Shown here piece by piece: positions 22,180 through 35,360 of a stretch of 64,000 nucleotides of DNA. The position numbers and the translations under genes were made by a program. How positions within the stretch are numbered: the stretch's first letter is position 1; each line of letters opens with the position of its first letter. Source of the stretch: Isoetes taiwanensis (Eukaryota > Streptophyta > Lycopodiopsida > Isoetales > Isoetaceae); NCBI GenBank assembly GCA_021234155.1, contig JAJEKV010000842.1, positions 1 through 64,000 of the forward strand, written 5' to 3'. Under the pieces are notes generated by a model. The model had not been told where the DNA came from. It ran no database searches and saw only the letters and a list, made by a program, of their open reading frames with translations.

Positions 22180-25100
22180 GGGACGTATTTTCGCCATAGC
22201 GATGGTTCACGTCGTGAAACCATGGATACGGGTTTCGGGGGGAAACCGCCGGCGGGCGCCATCGCCGGGCTAACACCCAACGCATGCGGCGCCGGCCAGC
22301 GGTTTTCACGGAAACCCCTCGTACCATGGGTCCCTAGCACGTAAACCACTAGGGCCGTTTTGCTTTTTTTTTGGTGTAAGTTTTTCCGGTAACTTTGGTT
22401 CCCGGTTTCCTAAGCCGGCGCACCAGAGCACCGCTAAACCATAACTAAATGAGGTCAACATCCAAGATTCCATCCTAAAAACAGCCAGGAAAAGAACTTG
22501 AATCTTTGAGATGAAAAAGCAGCCAGAGCGTAAGACTAAATCAAAAACACATACGAGATACATACATTACTAAAGAGAAGAAACAAAAGGAAGACAAATT
22601 GAAAGAATGTATAAATAAAACCGTTTGTTATACATGGATGATAGCCCACAAAGCCGTAAACTGGGTACATAATAACTGAGGACGAAGAAAGCAGACGGCA
22701 GAGCCCCAAGGGACCAATGGGGACCAAAATACTAACAAAGCACAAGGAAATAAGCATAAACATGTAAGAATATGAGCAGAAGCTTGATTTTTCAAGCACC
22801 GGGAAGCATCCATCCGGCCATGGAAATGTGCATATCAGGGCTTGAAAATTGCCCAAAAGATGTAAATCGGCCAAATGGCTAAATCGCCCGCCGATTGCCA
22901 AGGCAACCGGTCCAGAGGCGCATAATCGCTTTTACTAGTGCATGAAGAGGCGGAACCCAGATCCTGGCCGGCTTGGAGAATCGGGCAGCAGGCCACCGCA
23001 AAAGGGCAACAAAAAATCCACATCGACCGGCCACGCAAAGCTCCTTAAGGCCTCCATTTCTAAAAGAGAACCTACACACTAACATAAGATGACAATACCT
23101 TAAAATGGCGGCAAGATCGGCTGCCAGGAAACAAAAACCAGCATAGATTAGTAACAGACCATAAGATTGAAGGCCACCAAAGCAAAGACGTCCAAGAACC
23201 TGCAAAAATCGATTAAACATTGACAAAAACAAGAACAAGGAAAATATGAGCTCAAATGTGCAAGCGCCAAGGATTTTACCGCCTCTGCCAAAAAAAAATC
23301 GCCAAAACTCTTCAATATCTTCAAATCTGTAACAAGAAAAAGAAAAAAATGAGAAATATAGGAAGCGCCAAGGAGATTCATATATGCGCCATCAAAAACT
23401 ACCAGATTAGTAAGAAAAATGCCCCCCTCCAAAGAACACGACCAGAAAAAAATGCCGGAGAGAGAAAGAAAGAAAGAAAGAATTCATCAGAAGAAAAATG
23501 AACAGGGTATTTTCGGCCCCACTGCCATGTAATTAAACACGGTTCGGTTCCGCAGAACTCCATGGCGGCCGGAGTTTTCGGTGGAAACGAAGGCGCCGCC
23601 GCCACGGGGCTAACGCCCCGGGCGGCGCCGCCAAAGCGGTTTCCCGAAACCCTCCTACCCATGGGTTCCCTAGCACGTAAACCACTAGGGCCAGTGTTTT
23701 GCTTGTATTTTGGTGTAAGTTTTTTCGTAACTTTGGTTCCTCAGCTTTCTAAGCGGCGCCACCAGCACCGCTAAACCATAACTAAATGAGGTCAACATCC
23801 AAGATTCCATCCGAAACCAACATAGTGGAAAAGAACTTGAATCTTGAGAGATGAAACAAAGAAGCCAGAGCGTAAGACCTAAATCAAAAACACATACGAG
23901 ATACATACATTACTAAAGAGAAGAAACAAAAAGGAAGACAAATTGAAAGAATGTATAAATAAAACGCTGTTATACATGGATGATAGCCCACAAAGCCGTA
24001 AACCTGTACATAATAACTGAGGACGAAGAAAGCAGACGGCAGAGCCCCAAGGGACCAATGGGGACCAAAATACTAACAAAGCACAAGGAAATAAGCATAA
24101 ACATGTAAGAATATGAGCGTAAGCTTGATTTTTCAAGCAATCGAAGCATCCATCCCGCCATGGAAATGTGCATATCGTGGCTTGAAAATTGCCCAAAAGA
24201 TGTAAATCAGGCCGAAATGGCCAAATCGGCCCAGTCCAGTGCCAAGGCAGCTGTCCAGAGGCATACACTGATTTTACTAGTGCATGAAGAGGCGGAACCC
24301 AGATCCCGGGTCGGGCTTGAGAATCGGCCCGGCAGCCAGGCCACCGCAAAAGGGCAACAAAAATCCACATCAGAATCAGCGCTGCAAAGCTCCTTAAGGC
24401 CTCCATTTCTAAAAGAGAACCTACACACTAACATAAGATGACAATACCTTAAAATGGCGGCAAGATCGGCTGCCAGGAAACAAAAACCAGCATAGATTAG
24501 TAACAGACCATAAGATTGAAGGCCACCAAAGCAAAGACGTCCAAGAACCTGCAAAAATCGATTAAACATTGACAAAAAACAAGAACAAGGAAAATATGAG
24601 CTCAAATGTGCAAGCGCCAAGGATTTTACCGCCTCTGCCAAAAAAAAATCGCCAAAACTCTTCAATATCTTCAAATCTGTAACAAGAAAAAGAAAAAAAT
24701 GAGAAATATAGGAAGCGCCAAGGAGATTCATATATGCGCCATCAAAAACTACCAGATTAGTAAGAAAAAATGCCCTCCAAAGAACATGCACCTACGTAAA
24801 AATGCCGAGAGAGAAAGAAAGAAAGAAAGAATTCATCGGAAGAAAAATGAAGCGGGGTATTTTCGCCCCACCACATGACGTAATCGCATAAAACACCGCC
24901 CTCGGTGGTTCACGTCGTGAACCCATGGGGCGTTTCCGGGGAAAACCGGCGGCGCCGACCGGGCTAACGCCTGCGTAAGCCGCGCCAGCGCCCGCCGAAA
25001 CCCCTCCTACCCATGGGTTCCCTAGCACGTAAACCACTAGGGCCAGTGTTTTGCTTGTATTTTTGGTGTAAGTTTTTTTCTGGTAACTTTGGTTCCCAGT

Positions 25101-25862
25101 TTCCTAAGCGGCGCCACCAGAGCACCGCTAAACCATAACTAAATGAGGTCAACATCCAAGATTCCATCCGGAAACGAACAGCAGGGCAGTAACTTGAATC
25201 TTGAGAGATGAAACAAAGAAGCAGAAAGCGTAAGATCTAAATCAAAAACACATACAGAGATACATACATTACTAAAGAGAAGAAACAAAAGGAAGACAAA
25301 TTGAAAGAATGTATAAATAAAACGCTGTTATACATGGATGATAGCCCACAAAGCCGTAAACCTGTACATAATAACTGAGGACGAAGAAAGCAGACGGCAG
25401 AGCCCCAAGGGACCAATGGGGACCAAAATACTAACAAAGCACAAGGAAATAAGCATAAACATGTAAGAATATGAGCGTAAGTTTGATTTTTCAAGCACCG
25501 GAAGCATCCATCCGCCATGGAAATGTGCATATCGTGGCTTGAAAATTGCCCAAAAGATGATCAGGCCGAAATGGTTAAATCGCCCGGTCAGCTGCCAAGG
25601 CAACCGGCATCTGAGGCGCATTAATTATTTTTATTAGTGCATGAAGAGGCGGAACCCAGATCCCGGTTGGGCTTGAGAATCGGCAGCCAGGCCACCGCAA
25701 AAGGGCAACAAAAATCCACATCAATCGCTACTGCAAAGCCCTTAAGGCCTCCATTTCTAAAAAAGAGAACCTACACACTAACATAAGATGACAATACCTT
25801 AAAATGGCGGCAAGATCGGCTGCCGTGAAACAAAACCAAAGATAGATTAGTAATGCACCATA

Positions 25863-26183
25863 GGGGTAAAAGCATGTTAGGTGTCCCTTAAAAAAGTATT
25901 ATTTAGTGACCAAAAAAGAACCTAAAAAGGTACTCCGTGGATCTGGGTTAAACATTGTGGTAATATCTCAATAAAAGGTACATTCTAGAACTTTTATATA
26001 TATTTTAGCCTAGTAGCATTATCTTTATCTTAACTTTGAATATTAATCGCCCTTGACTTTTTATCTTGGATATTTGTACTAGTTTTAATGAAAATAAAAA
26101 TGAAAAAAGTACCAGTTAAAGCACCTAGTGTATGTACTTTTGCAAAAGTTCCAAAAGTGGTACACCCTAACATGCTTTTACCC
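25863..26183. mobile_element. 321-bp MITE inserted in the third array unit
   Basis: The extra sequence begins GGGGTAAAAGCATGTTAGGT and ends ACCCTAACATGCTTTTACCC, terminal inverted repeats of about 20 bp. The unit without it reads ACCATAAGATTG; here TA is present on both sides (25861-25862 and 26184-26185), a TA target duplication. TA duplications with short inverted ends fit Tc1/mariner-type MITEs. No coding capacity. A 25-bp piece of the same left end recurs at about 27475-27500. Confidence 0.85.
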
Positions 26184-27573
26184 TAAGATTGAAGGCCACC
26201 AAAGCAAAGATGTCCAAGAACCCGCAAAAAATCGATTAAACATTGACAAAAACAAGAACAAGGAAAATATGAGCTCAAATGTGCAAGCCAAGGATTTTAC
26301 CGCAAAAAAAAAATCGCCAAAACTCTTCAATATCTTCAAATCAGAATAAGAAAAAAGAAAAAATGAGAAATATAGGGCCAAGGAGATTCATATATCGCCA
26401 TCAAAAACTACCGATTAGTAAGAAAAAATGCCCCTCCAAAGAACATGCGACTACGGAAAAATGCCGGAGAGAGAAAGAAAGAAAGAAAGAATTCATCGAA
26501 GAAAAATGAATGTGGTATTTTCGTCCCACCGGCGCACGGAATGGGGCCGCCCGCGGTCCACGTGAACCCATGGGCGCCGGGAGTTTCCGGCGGAAACCCT
26601 CCTACCCATGGGTTCCCTAGCACGTAAACCCACTAGGGAAATGTTTTGCTTGTATTTTTGGTGTAAGTTTTTTCTCGGGTAACTTTGGTTCCTGGTTTCC
26701 TAAGCTTGCCACCAGAGCACCGCTAAACCATAACTAAATGAGGTCAACATCCAAGATTCCATCCGAAAACTAAAAGCGGGCAAGAATTTGAATCTTGAGA
26801 GATGAAACAAAGAAGCAGAAAGCGTAAGATCTAAATCAAAACACATACAGAGATACATACATTACTAAAGAGAAGAAACAAAAAGGAAGACAAATTGAAA
26901 GAATGTATAAATAAAACGCCATTTATACATGGATGATAGCCCACAAAGCCAGAACCCGCACATAATAACCGAGGACTAAGAAAGCAGATTCGGCAGAGCC
27001 CCAAGGGACCAATGGGGACCAAAATACTAACAAAGCACAAGGAAATAAGCATAAACATGTAAGAATATGAGCGTAGTTTTGATTTTTCAAGCACCGGAAG
27101 CATCCATCCGCCATGGAAATGTGCATATCGTGGCTTGAAAATTGCCCAAAAGATGTAAATCAGGCAAGAAATGGTTAAATCGCCCGCCAAAGCAAGGGCC
27201 AAGGCAACTGTTGTGAGGCGCATTAATCGCTTTTACTAGTGCATGAAGAGGCGGAACCCAGATCCGGTCGGGCTTGAGAATCGGCAGCAGGCCACCGCAA
27301 AGGGCAACAAAATCCACATCGTAATCGGGCCACAAGAAAGCTCCTTAAGGCCTCCATTTCTAAAAAGAGAACCTACACACTAACATAAGATGACAATACC
27401 TTAAAATGGCGGCAAGATCTACCGCCAGAAACAAAACCAAAGATAGATTAGTAAATGACCATCAAAGGGTAAAAGCATGTTAGGGTGTCCCATAAGATTG
27501 AAGGCCACCAAAGCAAAGACGCCCAAGAACCCGCAAAAATCGATTAAACATTGACTCAAAAAAACAAGAACAA

Positions 27574-27990
27574 GGAAAATATGAGCTCAAATTTAAGCCG
27601 CCAAGGATTTTACTTAACTTTGAATATAAAAAAAATCTTGACAAAACTCTTCAATATCTTCAAGTCAGAATAAGAAAAAAAAAATGAGAAATATAGGAAG
27701 CCAAGGAGATTCATATAAGTGGTACACCCTAAAAAACTTTTACCTAAGATTAGCCACCAAAGAAAAATGCCCCTCAAAAAATTAAACATTGACAAAAACA
27801 AGAACAAGGAAAAAATGCAAATGTGGAGAGAAAGAAAGAAAGAAAGCCAAAATTCATCTTCAACTGTAACAAGAAAAAGAAAATGAAATGGTATTTTCAA
27901 AAACCCGACCCGTAAGAAAATGCCCCTCCAAAAAACGCCCCGTAAAAAATGCCGGAGAGGAAAGAAAGAAAGAATTCATCGGAAGAAAAA
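27574..27990. repeat. Scrambled, mosaic array unit
   Basis: This part of the unit mixes short array words in altered order with pieces of the MITE interior (TTAACTTTGAATAT at about 27614) and right end (GTGGTACACCCTAA at about 27719), and repeats the TGCCCCTCCAA-AAA-CGCC phrase. No other unit looks like this. It may be a real rearrangement or a consensus artefact. Confidence 0.6.
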
Positions 27991-30900
27991 TGACCCATGG
28001 GCCGCCGAGTTTCCCGGGCGAAACCCCCTCCTACCCATGGGTTCCCTAGCACGAAACCACTAGGGCCGATGTTTTGCTTGTATTTTGGTGTAAGTTTTTT
28101 TCGGTAACTTTGGTTCCCGGGGCCTTCCTAGCGCCACCAGAAAGCACCGCTTAAACCATAACTAAATGAGGTCAACATCCAAGATTCCATCGGAAACGAT
28201 CAAACAGGCAAAGAATTTGAATCTTGAGAGATGAAACAAAGAAGCCAGAGCGTAAGACTAAATCAAAAAAAACACATACAGAGATACATACATTACTAAA
28301 GAGAAGAAACAAAAAAAGGAAGACAAATTGAAAGAATGTATAAATAAAACGCCATTATACATGGATGATAGCCCACAAAGCCGTAAACCCTGCATACATA
28401 ATAACCGAGGACTAAGAAAGCAGACTACAGAGCCCCAAGGGACCAATGGGGACCAAAATACTAACAAAGCACAAGGAAATAAGCATAAACATGTAAGAAT
28501 ATGAGCAGAAGCTTGATTTTTCAAGCACCGGAAGCATCCATCCGCCATGGAAATGTGCATATCGTGGCTTGAAAATTGCCCAAAAGATGTAAATCAGCGA
28601 AAATGGTTAAATCGCCCGGGCCAGGTGCCAAGGCAAATCGGTCCGTAGGCGCATAATCGCTTTTACTAGTGCATGAAGAGGCGGAACCGTGATCCGGGCC
28701 GGGCTTGAGAATCGGCAGCCAGGCCACCGCAAAAGGGCAACAAAATCCACATCAGAATCGGGCCACAAAAGCTCCTTAAGGCCTCCATTTCTAAAAAGAG
28801 AACCTACACACTAACATAAGATGACAATACCTTAAAATGGCGGCAAGATCGGCCGCCGTGAAACAAAAACCAAAGATAGATTAGTAATGGACCATAAGAT
28901 TGAAGGCCACCAAAGCAAAGACGCCCAAGAACCCGCAAAAAATCGATTAAACATTGACAAAAACAAGAACAAGGAAAATATGAGCTCAAATGTAAGCGCC
29001 AAGGATTTTACCGCCTAAAAAAAAAAAAAATCGCCAAAACTCTTCAATATCTTCAAATCAGAATAAGAAAAAAAAAAAAAATGAGAAATATAGGAAGCCC
29101 AAGGAGATTCATATATGCGCCATCAAAAACTACCAGATTAGTAAGAAAAAATGCCCCTCCAGCAACATGCAGCCACAGAAAAATGCCGGAGAGAGAAAGA
29201 AAGAAAGAAAGAATTCATCAAGAAAAATGAACGTGGTATTTTTCCCACACGGCCCGCAGGTATCGCCTTGAACATCGGCCTCGCGGGTCCACGCGCTGGA
29301 ACCCATGGGCGGCGGAGCGGCGCCGGCGGAAACCCTCCTACCCATGGGTTCCCTAGCACGTAAACCACTAGGGCCAGTGTTTTGCTTGTATTTTGGTGTA
29401 AGTTTTTCTCGTAACTTTGGTTCCTTTCCTGCCGCCACCAGAGCACCGCTTAAACCATAACTAAATGAGGTCAACATCCAAGATTCCATCCTAAACGAAA
29501 AAAAGCCAGGCAAGAATTTGAATCTTGAGAGATGAAACAGCCAGCAGAAAGCGTAAGACTAAATCAAAAAACACATCTGAGAGATACATACATTACTAAA
29601 GAGAAGAAACAAAAGGAAGACAAATTGAAAGAATGTATAAATAAAACGCTGTTATACATGGATGATAGCCCACAAAGCCGTAAACCTGTACATAATAACT
29701 GAGGACGAAGAAAGCAGACGGCAGAGCCCCAAGGGACCAATGGGGACCAAAATACTAACAAAGCACAAGGAAATAAGCATAAACATGTAAGAATATGAGC
29801 AGAAGCTTGATTTTTCGGCACCAGAAGCATCCATCCCGCCATGGAAATGTGCATATCGGGGCTTGAAAATTGCCCAAAAGATGTAAATCAGCCGAAATGG
29901 TTAAATCGCCCCCGGGCCAGTGCCAAGGCAAAGTGGCCCAGAGGCGCATTAATCGCTTTTACTAGTGCATGAAGAGGCGGAACCGGTATCCGGGGCTGGG
30001 CTTGGAGAATCGGCAGCAGAAGCCAGCTGCAAAAGGGCAACAAAAATCCACATCAGAATCAGCGCTGCAAAGCTCCTTAAGGCCTCCATTTCTAAAAGAG
30101 AACCTACACACTAACATAAGATGACAATACCTTAAAATGGCGGCAAGATCGGTGCGTGAAACAAAACCAAAGATAGATTAGTAACAGACCATAAGATTGA
30201 AGGCCACCAAAGCAAAGACGTCCAAGAACCTGCAAAAATCGATTAAACATTGACAAAAAACAAGAACAAGGAAAATATGAGCTCAAATGTGCAAGCGCCA
30301 AGGATTTTACCGCCTCTGCCAAAAAAAAATCGCCAAAACTCTTCAATATCTTCAAATCTGTAACAAGAAAAAGAAAAAAATGAGAAATATAGGAAGCGCC
30401 AAGGAGATTCATATATGCGCCATCAAAAACTACCAGATTAGTAAGAAAAAATGCCCCTCCAGCAACATGCAGCCACAGAAAAATGCCGGAGAGAGAAAGA
30501 AAGAAAGAAAGAATTCATCAGAAGAAAAATGAACAGGGTATTTTCGTCCTACCCTGATGTGACGCAAAAACCGGCCCCGGGTGCCCACGGCGTGAACCCA
30601 TGGCAGTCGGGAGTTCGGGCTGGAAGAAGCGCCGGCTGGGCCGGGCCACCGGTAACGCGGCGCCCGCCAGCGATTCCGCCGAAACCCTCCTACCCATGGG
30701 TTCCTAGCACGCAAAACCACTAGGGGCGATGTTTTGCTTGTATTTTTGGTGTAAGTTTTTTCCTGCAACTTTGGTTGGGGGGCTCTAAGCGGGCGCCACC
30801 GAGCAACCGCTAAACCATAACTAAATGAGGTCAACATCCAAGATTCCATCAGGAAACTAACGCCAGGCGAAAGAATTTGAATCTTGAGAGATGAAACAAA

Positions 30901-33900
30901 GAAGCAGAAAGGTAAGACTAAATCAAAAAACACATACAGAGATACATACATTACTAAAGAGAAGAAACAAAAGGAAGACAAATTGAAAGAATGTATAAAT
31001 AAAACGCCAAGTATACATGGATGATAGCCCACAAAGCCGTGTAAACCCGTATTATAATAACCGAGGATCTAAGAAAGCAGACGGGCAGAGCCCCAAGGGA
31101 CCAATGGGGACCAAAATACTAACAAAGCACAAGGAAATAAGCATAAACATGTAAGAATATGAGCGAAGCTTGATTTTTCAAGCACTTAGGAAGCATCCAT
31201 CCGCCATGGAAATGTGCATATCAGGGCTTGAAAATTGCCCAAAAGATGTAAATCAGGCCGAAATGGCCAAACCGGCCTCAAAGGCGGTAAAGGCAGGCAT
31301 TAATCGCTTTTACTAGTGCATGAAGAGGCGGAGATCAGGGGCTATCCGGCTAATCGGCAGCCAGGTGCCACCGCAGTACAAAAGGGCAACAAAAATCCAC
31401 ATCGAGAATCGGGCCACGCAAAGCTCCTTAAGGCCTCCATTTCTAAAAGAGAACCTACACACTAACATAAGATGACAATACCTTAAAATGGCGGCAAGAA
31501 CCGCCAGAAACAAAACCAAAGATAGATTAGTAATGACCATAAGATTGAAGGCCACCAAAGCAAAAGACGCCCAAGAACCCGCAAAAAATCGATTAAACAT
31601 TGACAAAAACAAGAACAAGGGAAAATATGAGCTCAAATGTGCAAGCGCCAAAGGATTTTACCGCCTGCGCAAAAAAAAAAAATCGCCAAAACTCTTCAAT
31701 ATCTTCAAATCAGAATAAAAAAAAAGAAAAAATGAGAAATATAGGAAGCCAAGGAGATTCATATATGCGCCATCAAAAACTACCGATTAGTAAGAAAAAT
31801 GCCCTCCAAAGAACATGCGACCCACGTAAAAATGCCGGAGAGAGAAAGAAAGAAAGAAAGAATTCATCAGAAGAAAAATGAAGGGGTATTTTAGGTCCCA
31901 CCGGCGATAATGTATAAAACATCGCCCGTGGTCCATCGGGCGTGAACCCATGAGGCGTCGGAGTTCCGGCGGAAACCGGCGGCGGCCGCCGGGGGCTGGC
32001 GGCGGCGCAAAGCGGATTTCCGCCGGAAACCCTCCTACCCATGGGTTCCCTAGCACGTAAACCACTAGGGCCAGTGTTTTGCTTGTATTTTTGGTGTAAG
32101 TTTTTTTCTGGTAACTTTGGTTCCCAGTTTCCTAAGCGGCGCCACCAGAGCACCGCTAAACCATAACTAAATGAGGTCAACATCCAAGATTCCATCCGGA
32201 AACGAACAGCAGGGCAGTAACTTGAATCTTGAGAGATGAAACAAAGCAGAAAGCGTAAGGCTAAATCAAAAACACATACTGAGAGATACATACATTACTA
32301 AAGAGAAGAAACAAAAGGAAGACAAATTGAAAGAATGTATAAATAAAATTTGTTATACATGGATGATAGCCCACAAAAGCCGTAAACCCGTACATAATAA
32401 CCGAGGGCTAAGAAAAGACGGCAGAGAATAAAAGGGACCAATGGGGACCAAAATACTAACAAAGCACAAGGAAATAAGCATAAACATGTAAGAATATGAG
32501 CGAAGCTTGATTTTTCAAGCAGGGAAGCATCCATCAGGCCATGGAAATGTGCATATCGAGGGGCTTGAAAATTGCCCAAAAGATGTAAATCGGGCGAAAT
32601 GGCCAAATCGGTGATTCCGGTCAAAAGGCGTATTGTCGCAGGCATACTTTGTTTTTTACTAGTGCATGAAGAGGAGCCGTTATCAGGGGCTAGGCTTGGA
32701 GAATCGGCGCGCAGCCATTTGCAAAAGGGCAACAAAATCCACATCGAATCGGGTACAAAGCTCCTTAAGGCCTCCATTTCTAAAAGAGAACCTACACACT
32801 AACATAAGATGACAATACCTTAAAATGGCGGCAACATCTACCGCGAGGAAACAAAACCAAGCATAGATTAGTAAAAGGACCATAAGATTGAAGGCCACCA
32901 AAGCAAAGACGCCCAAGAACACGCAAAAATCGATTAAACATTGACAAAAAAAAACAAGAACAAGGAAAATATGAGCTCAAATGTGCAAAGCGTAAAGGAT
33001 TTTACCTACCGCCAAAAAAATCGCCAAAACTCTTCAATATCTTCAAATCAGAATAAGAAAAAGAAAAAATGAGAAATATAGGAAGCCAAGGAGATTCATA
33101 TATGCGCCATCAAAAACTACCAATTAGTAAGAAAAATGCCCTCCAACATGCCACCGAGAAAAAATGGAGAGAGAGAAAGAAAGAAAGAAAGAATTCATCG
33201 AAGAAAAATGAACAGGTATTTTCGTCCTACGTTGCATTAATGCATAAAACGCCCGGTGGTTCACGTCGTGAACCATGGTAGGCGGTCGGGGGTTGCCCGA
33301 GCTTGCTTCACCGCCGGCGGCGCCGCCAAAGCGGTTTCCGCCGAAACCCCTCCCTACCCATGGGTTCCCTAGCACGTAAACCACTAGGGCCGGTGTTTTG
33401 TTTGTATTTTGGTGTAAGTTTTTACGGTAACTTTTGGTTCCCGGGTTTCCTAAGCGGCCACCGTAGCATGCCAGCTAAACCATAACTAAATGAGGTCAAC
33501 ATCCAAGATTCCATCCGAAACGAACAATGAGGCGATAACTTGAATCTTGAGAAATGAAACAGCCAGCAGCCAGGTAAGAGGCGAAATCAAAACACATCTG
33601 AGAGATACATACATTACTAAAGAGAAGAAACAAAAGGAAGACAAATTGAAAAGAATGTATAAATAAAACGTCATATACATGGATGATAGCCCACAAAAGC
33701 GCCACCGTACATAATAAGCGAGGGCGAAGATAATAACCTGCGTACATAATAACATAATAACCCATGGACATGCGAGGGGTTCCGTGAGGCCGGCGGCTTC
33801 GCCCAACGATGGCAGCCGCCAGCGGTTTTCACGGAACCCCTGCGTACCCATGGGTCCCTTTACATGAAAACGGAACGCAATAAAGTTACCCTGGTCATGC

Positions 33901-34152
33901 TGATATGAAACGTAAGCTTGTACAAGTCGTATCTTGAAAATAAGGTTCTAAAAATTTCAACCCTAGTAGACCATTAAGATGACATTGTCTATATGAACGG
34001 CTTATAAACAATACACTGGTGATAAATATTATATAGACAACCCATACCTAGGCTAGTCATCATGCCAGGTTGGCAAAAGAAATTATATTATAGCCACGCG
34101 GGATCAGGCGTGCATCACAAGCACTCACGCGTGATAATGATCCACGCGTCCA

Positions 34153-34165
34153 GAATATTCCAGAG
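34153..34165 (+). promoter_or_regulatory. Heat shock element upstream of the small HSP gene
   Basis: AGAATATTCCAGAG gives GAAnnTTCnnGAG, three alternating half-sites with one mismatch, followed by a further imperfect site (ATCTTTCC). It lies about 80 bp upstream of the small HSP ATG, the expected place for heat shock factor control. Confidence 0.65.
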
Positions 34166-34243
34166 CATCTTTCCGTTCTTCATTTCCCACTTTCCGTACT
34201 GTCAAATTTTACAGGAATTTGATTGCATTGTTTGTTTGATCTA

Positions 34244-35360
34244 ATGGCGGCATTTGCTAATTATCTTGATTCTGTTTGTGCTTATCTTGACAAGCTTTCG
34301 GATCCATTGTCTGTGTTTGTGGATGACCCTTCTGCACAGGACGCGAGCGCCATGCCCAATATTTGTGTGGACTGGTTAACTCGCGTGGACTGGTTGGAAA
34401 CTTCTGAAGCTCATATTCTCAAAGCAGATATGCCCGGTAAGTATTTACCAAAATGTTGTAATTCTTGGAATGGCTGTATACCTACTCCGGGAATTTTCGG
34501 CGTTCATCTTGGTAATTCTCGTATGAATTTTATAATGTTGCAGGATGTAATCTTACATTGTCATTGTCAGTCTGTTAAATCTAGGAATCATCTTTTAATT
34601 CTTCAAGAATATGAAATCCAGTGTTCTTTTTGTGCTGCTATGAAAATCTGGCTAGCTTCCCTTTTTCATTTCCTCTGCGTTCTTGCTTACTACTTGAAAT
34701 GTTTAGGATCCAATTTCCTGTCCTTGACAATGTTTAATGGATCTTTCTTTTCTTCTGTGTTCTGATATATACTGTTATTGAGAATCTTTAATATCTTCGG
34801 CTGCCTCTATGATCCCGTTATTGAATCTTTAAGATCTTTCTTTTCTTCTCTGTTCTGATATATAACTGTTATTGAGAAAATATCTTCGGCTGCCTCTATG
34901 ATCCCGTTATTGAATCTTTAAGATCCACTTCCGCTTCCCCTACTTAATGGATTTGCGTTGCTTTGGATTTAAAGTAGGATGTTGTTTTACTTATGACAGG
35001 TTTGAAGAAAGATGAAATTAAAGTTCATATTTTGGAAGGCCATGCGCTGCAAATTTCTGGGAGAGAGGAAGAAGGGAGAATGCGGAGGAAATAGGCAAAT
35101 GGCACCGAATGGAGCGTGCTCAGGGCAGTTTTTTTAGGATTTTTCGGCTTCCAGGATATCTCAAGCTTGATGAGGTGGAAGCTCGACTAGATGGCGGTGT
35201 TCTTACTGTAACGGTTCCCAAGGATCAGAATCAGAACATACCCTAGCCTCAGGAGAGATCTATTGAAATAGCTGATGACAGATCCATTGACGGAACTAAT
35301 AGATTGCCTAATCAAGAATGCACCGATGTGGAAGGATTAATTTCCGTTGTCATAGCTTGA
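34244..35360 (+). pseudogene. Class I-like small heat-shock protein gene, one intron, broken frame
   Basis: Small HSPs are ATP-independent chaperones that hold unfolding proteins. Exon 1 (34244-34436) begins with ATG and a short N-terminal arm and ends with VDWLETSEAHILKADMPG at a G|GTAAGT donor. Exon 2 starts at 35000 after ATGACAG and continues LKKDEIKVHILEGHALQISG, the first part of the alpha-crystallin domain. Near 35071-35078 one base is missing relative to the frame. The next frame gives IGKWHRMERAQGSFFRIFRL, then VEARLDGGVLTVTVPKDQ, the class I signature GVLTVTVPK. A TAG at 35244-35246 stands before the C-terminal RSIEIAD, which carries the I-x-I tail motif; the frame then runs on to TGA at 35358-35360. 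If the frameshift is a sequencing error the protein would end 10 residues after the crystallin domain. As read it is a pseudogene. Confidence 0.85.
34741..34923. repeat. Tandem ~92-bp duplication in the small HSP intron
   Basis: Two near-identical units, 34741-34833 and 34834-34923, each containing TTCTGATATATA, TATCTTCGGCTGCCTCTATG and GATCCCGTTATTGAATC. Confidence 0.9.

Larger units (their letters stand above)
22180..33860. repeat. Tandem array of ~1.35 kb units, nine copies
   Basis: The anchor AAATGAGGTCAACATCCAAG occurs at 22447, 23784, 25141, 26736, 28164, 29463, 30823, 32169 and 33488, spacings of 1337, 1357, 1595, 1428, 1299, 1360, 1346 and 1319. The long 1595 spacing holds a MITE; the 1428 spacing holds a scrambled section. 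Each unit has an A-rich part with (GAAA)n before GAATTCATC, then a variable GC-rich core of 100-150 bp between palindromes, then the conserved CCCTAG-CACGTAAACCA-CTAGGG hairpin. Long minus-strand open frames recur in several units but shift frame between copies and match no family, so I treat the array as non-coding satellite-like DNA. The first and last units are partial. Confidence 0.93.

Noticed and set aside
23879-24791. Minus-strand frames of 175 and 194 codons in the 1.35-kb array
   Set aside because: The same stretches shift frame from unit to unit, have no conserved start, and match no family.
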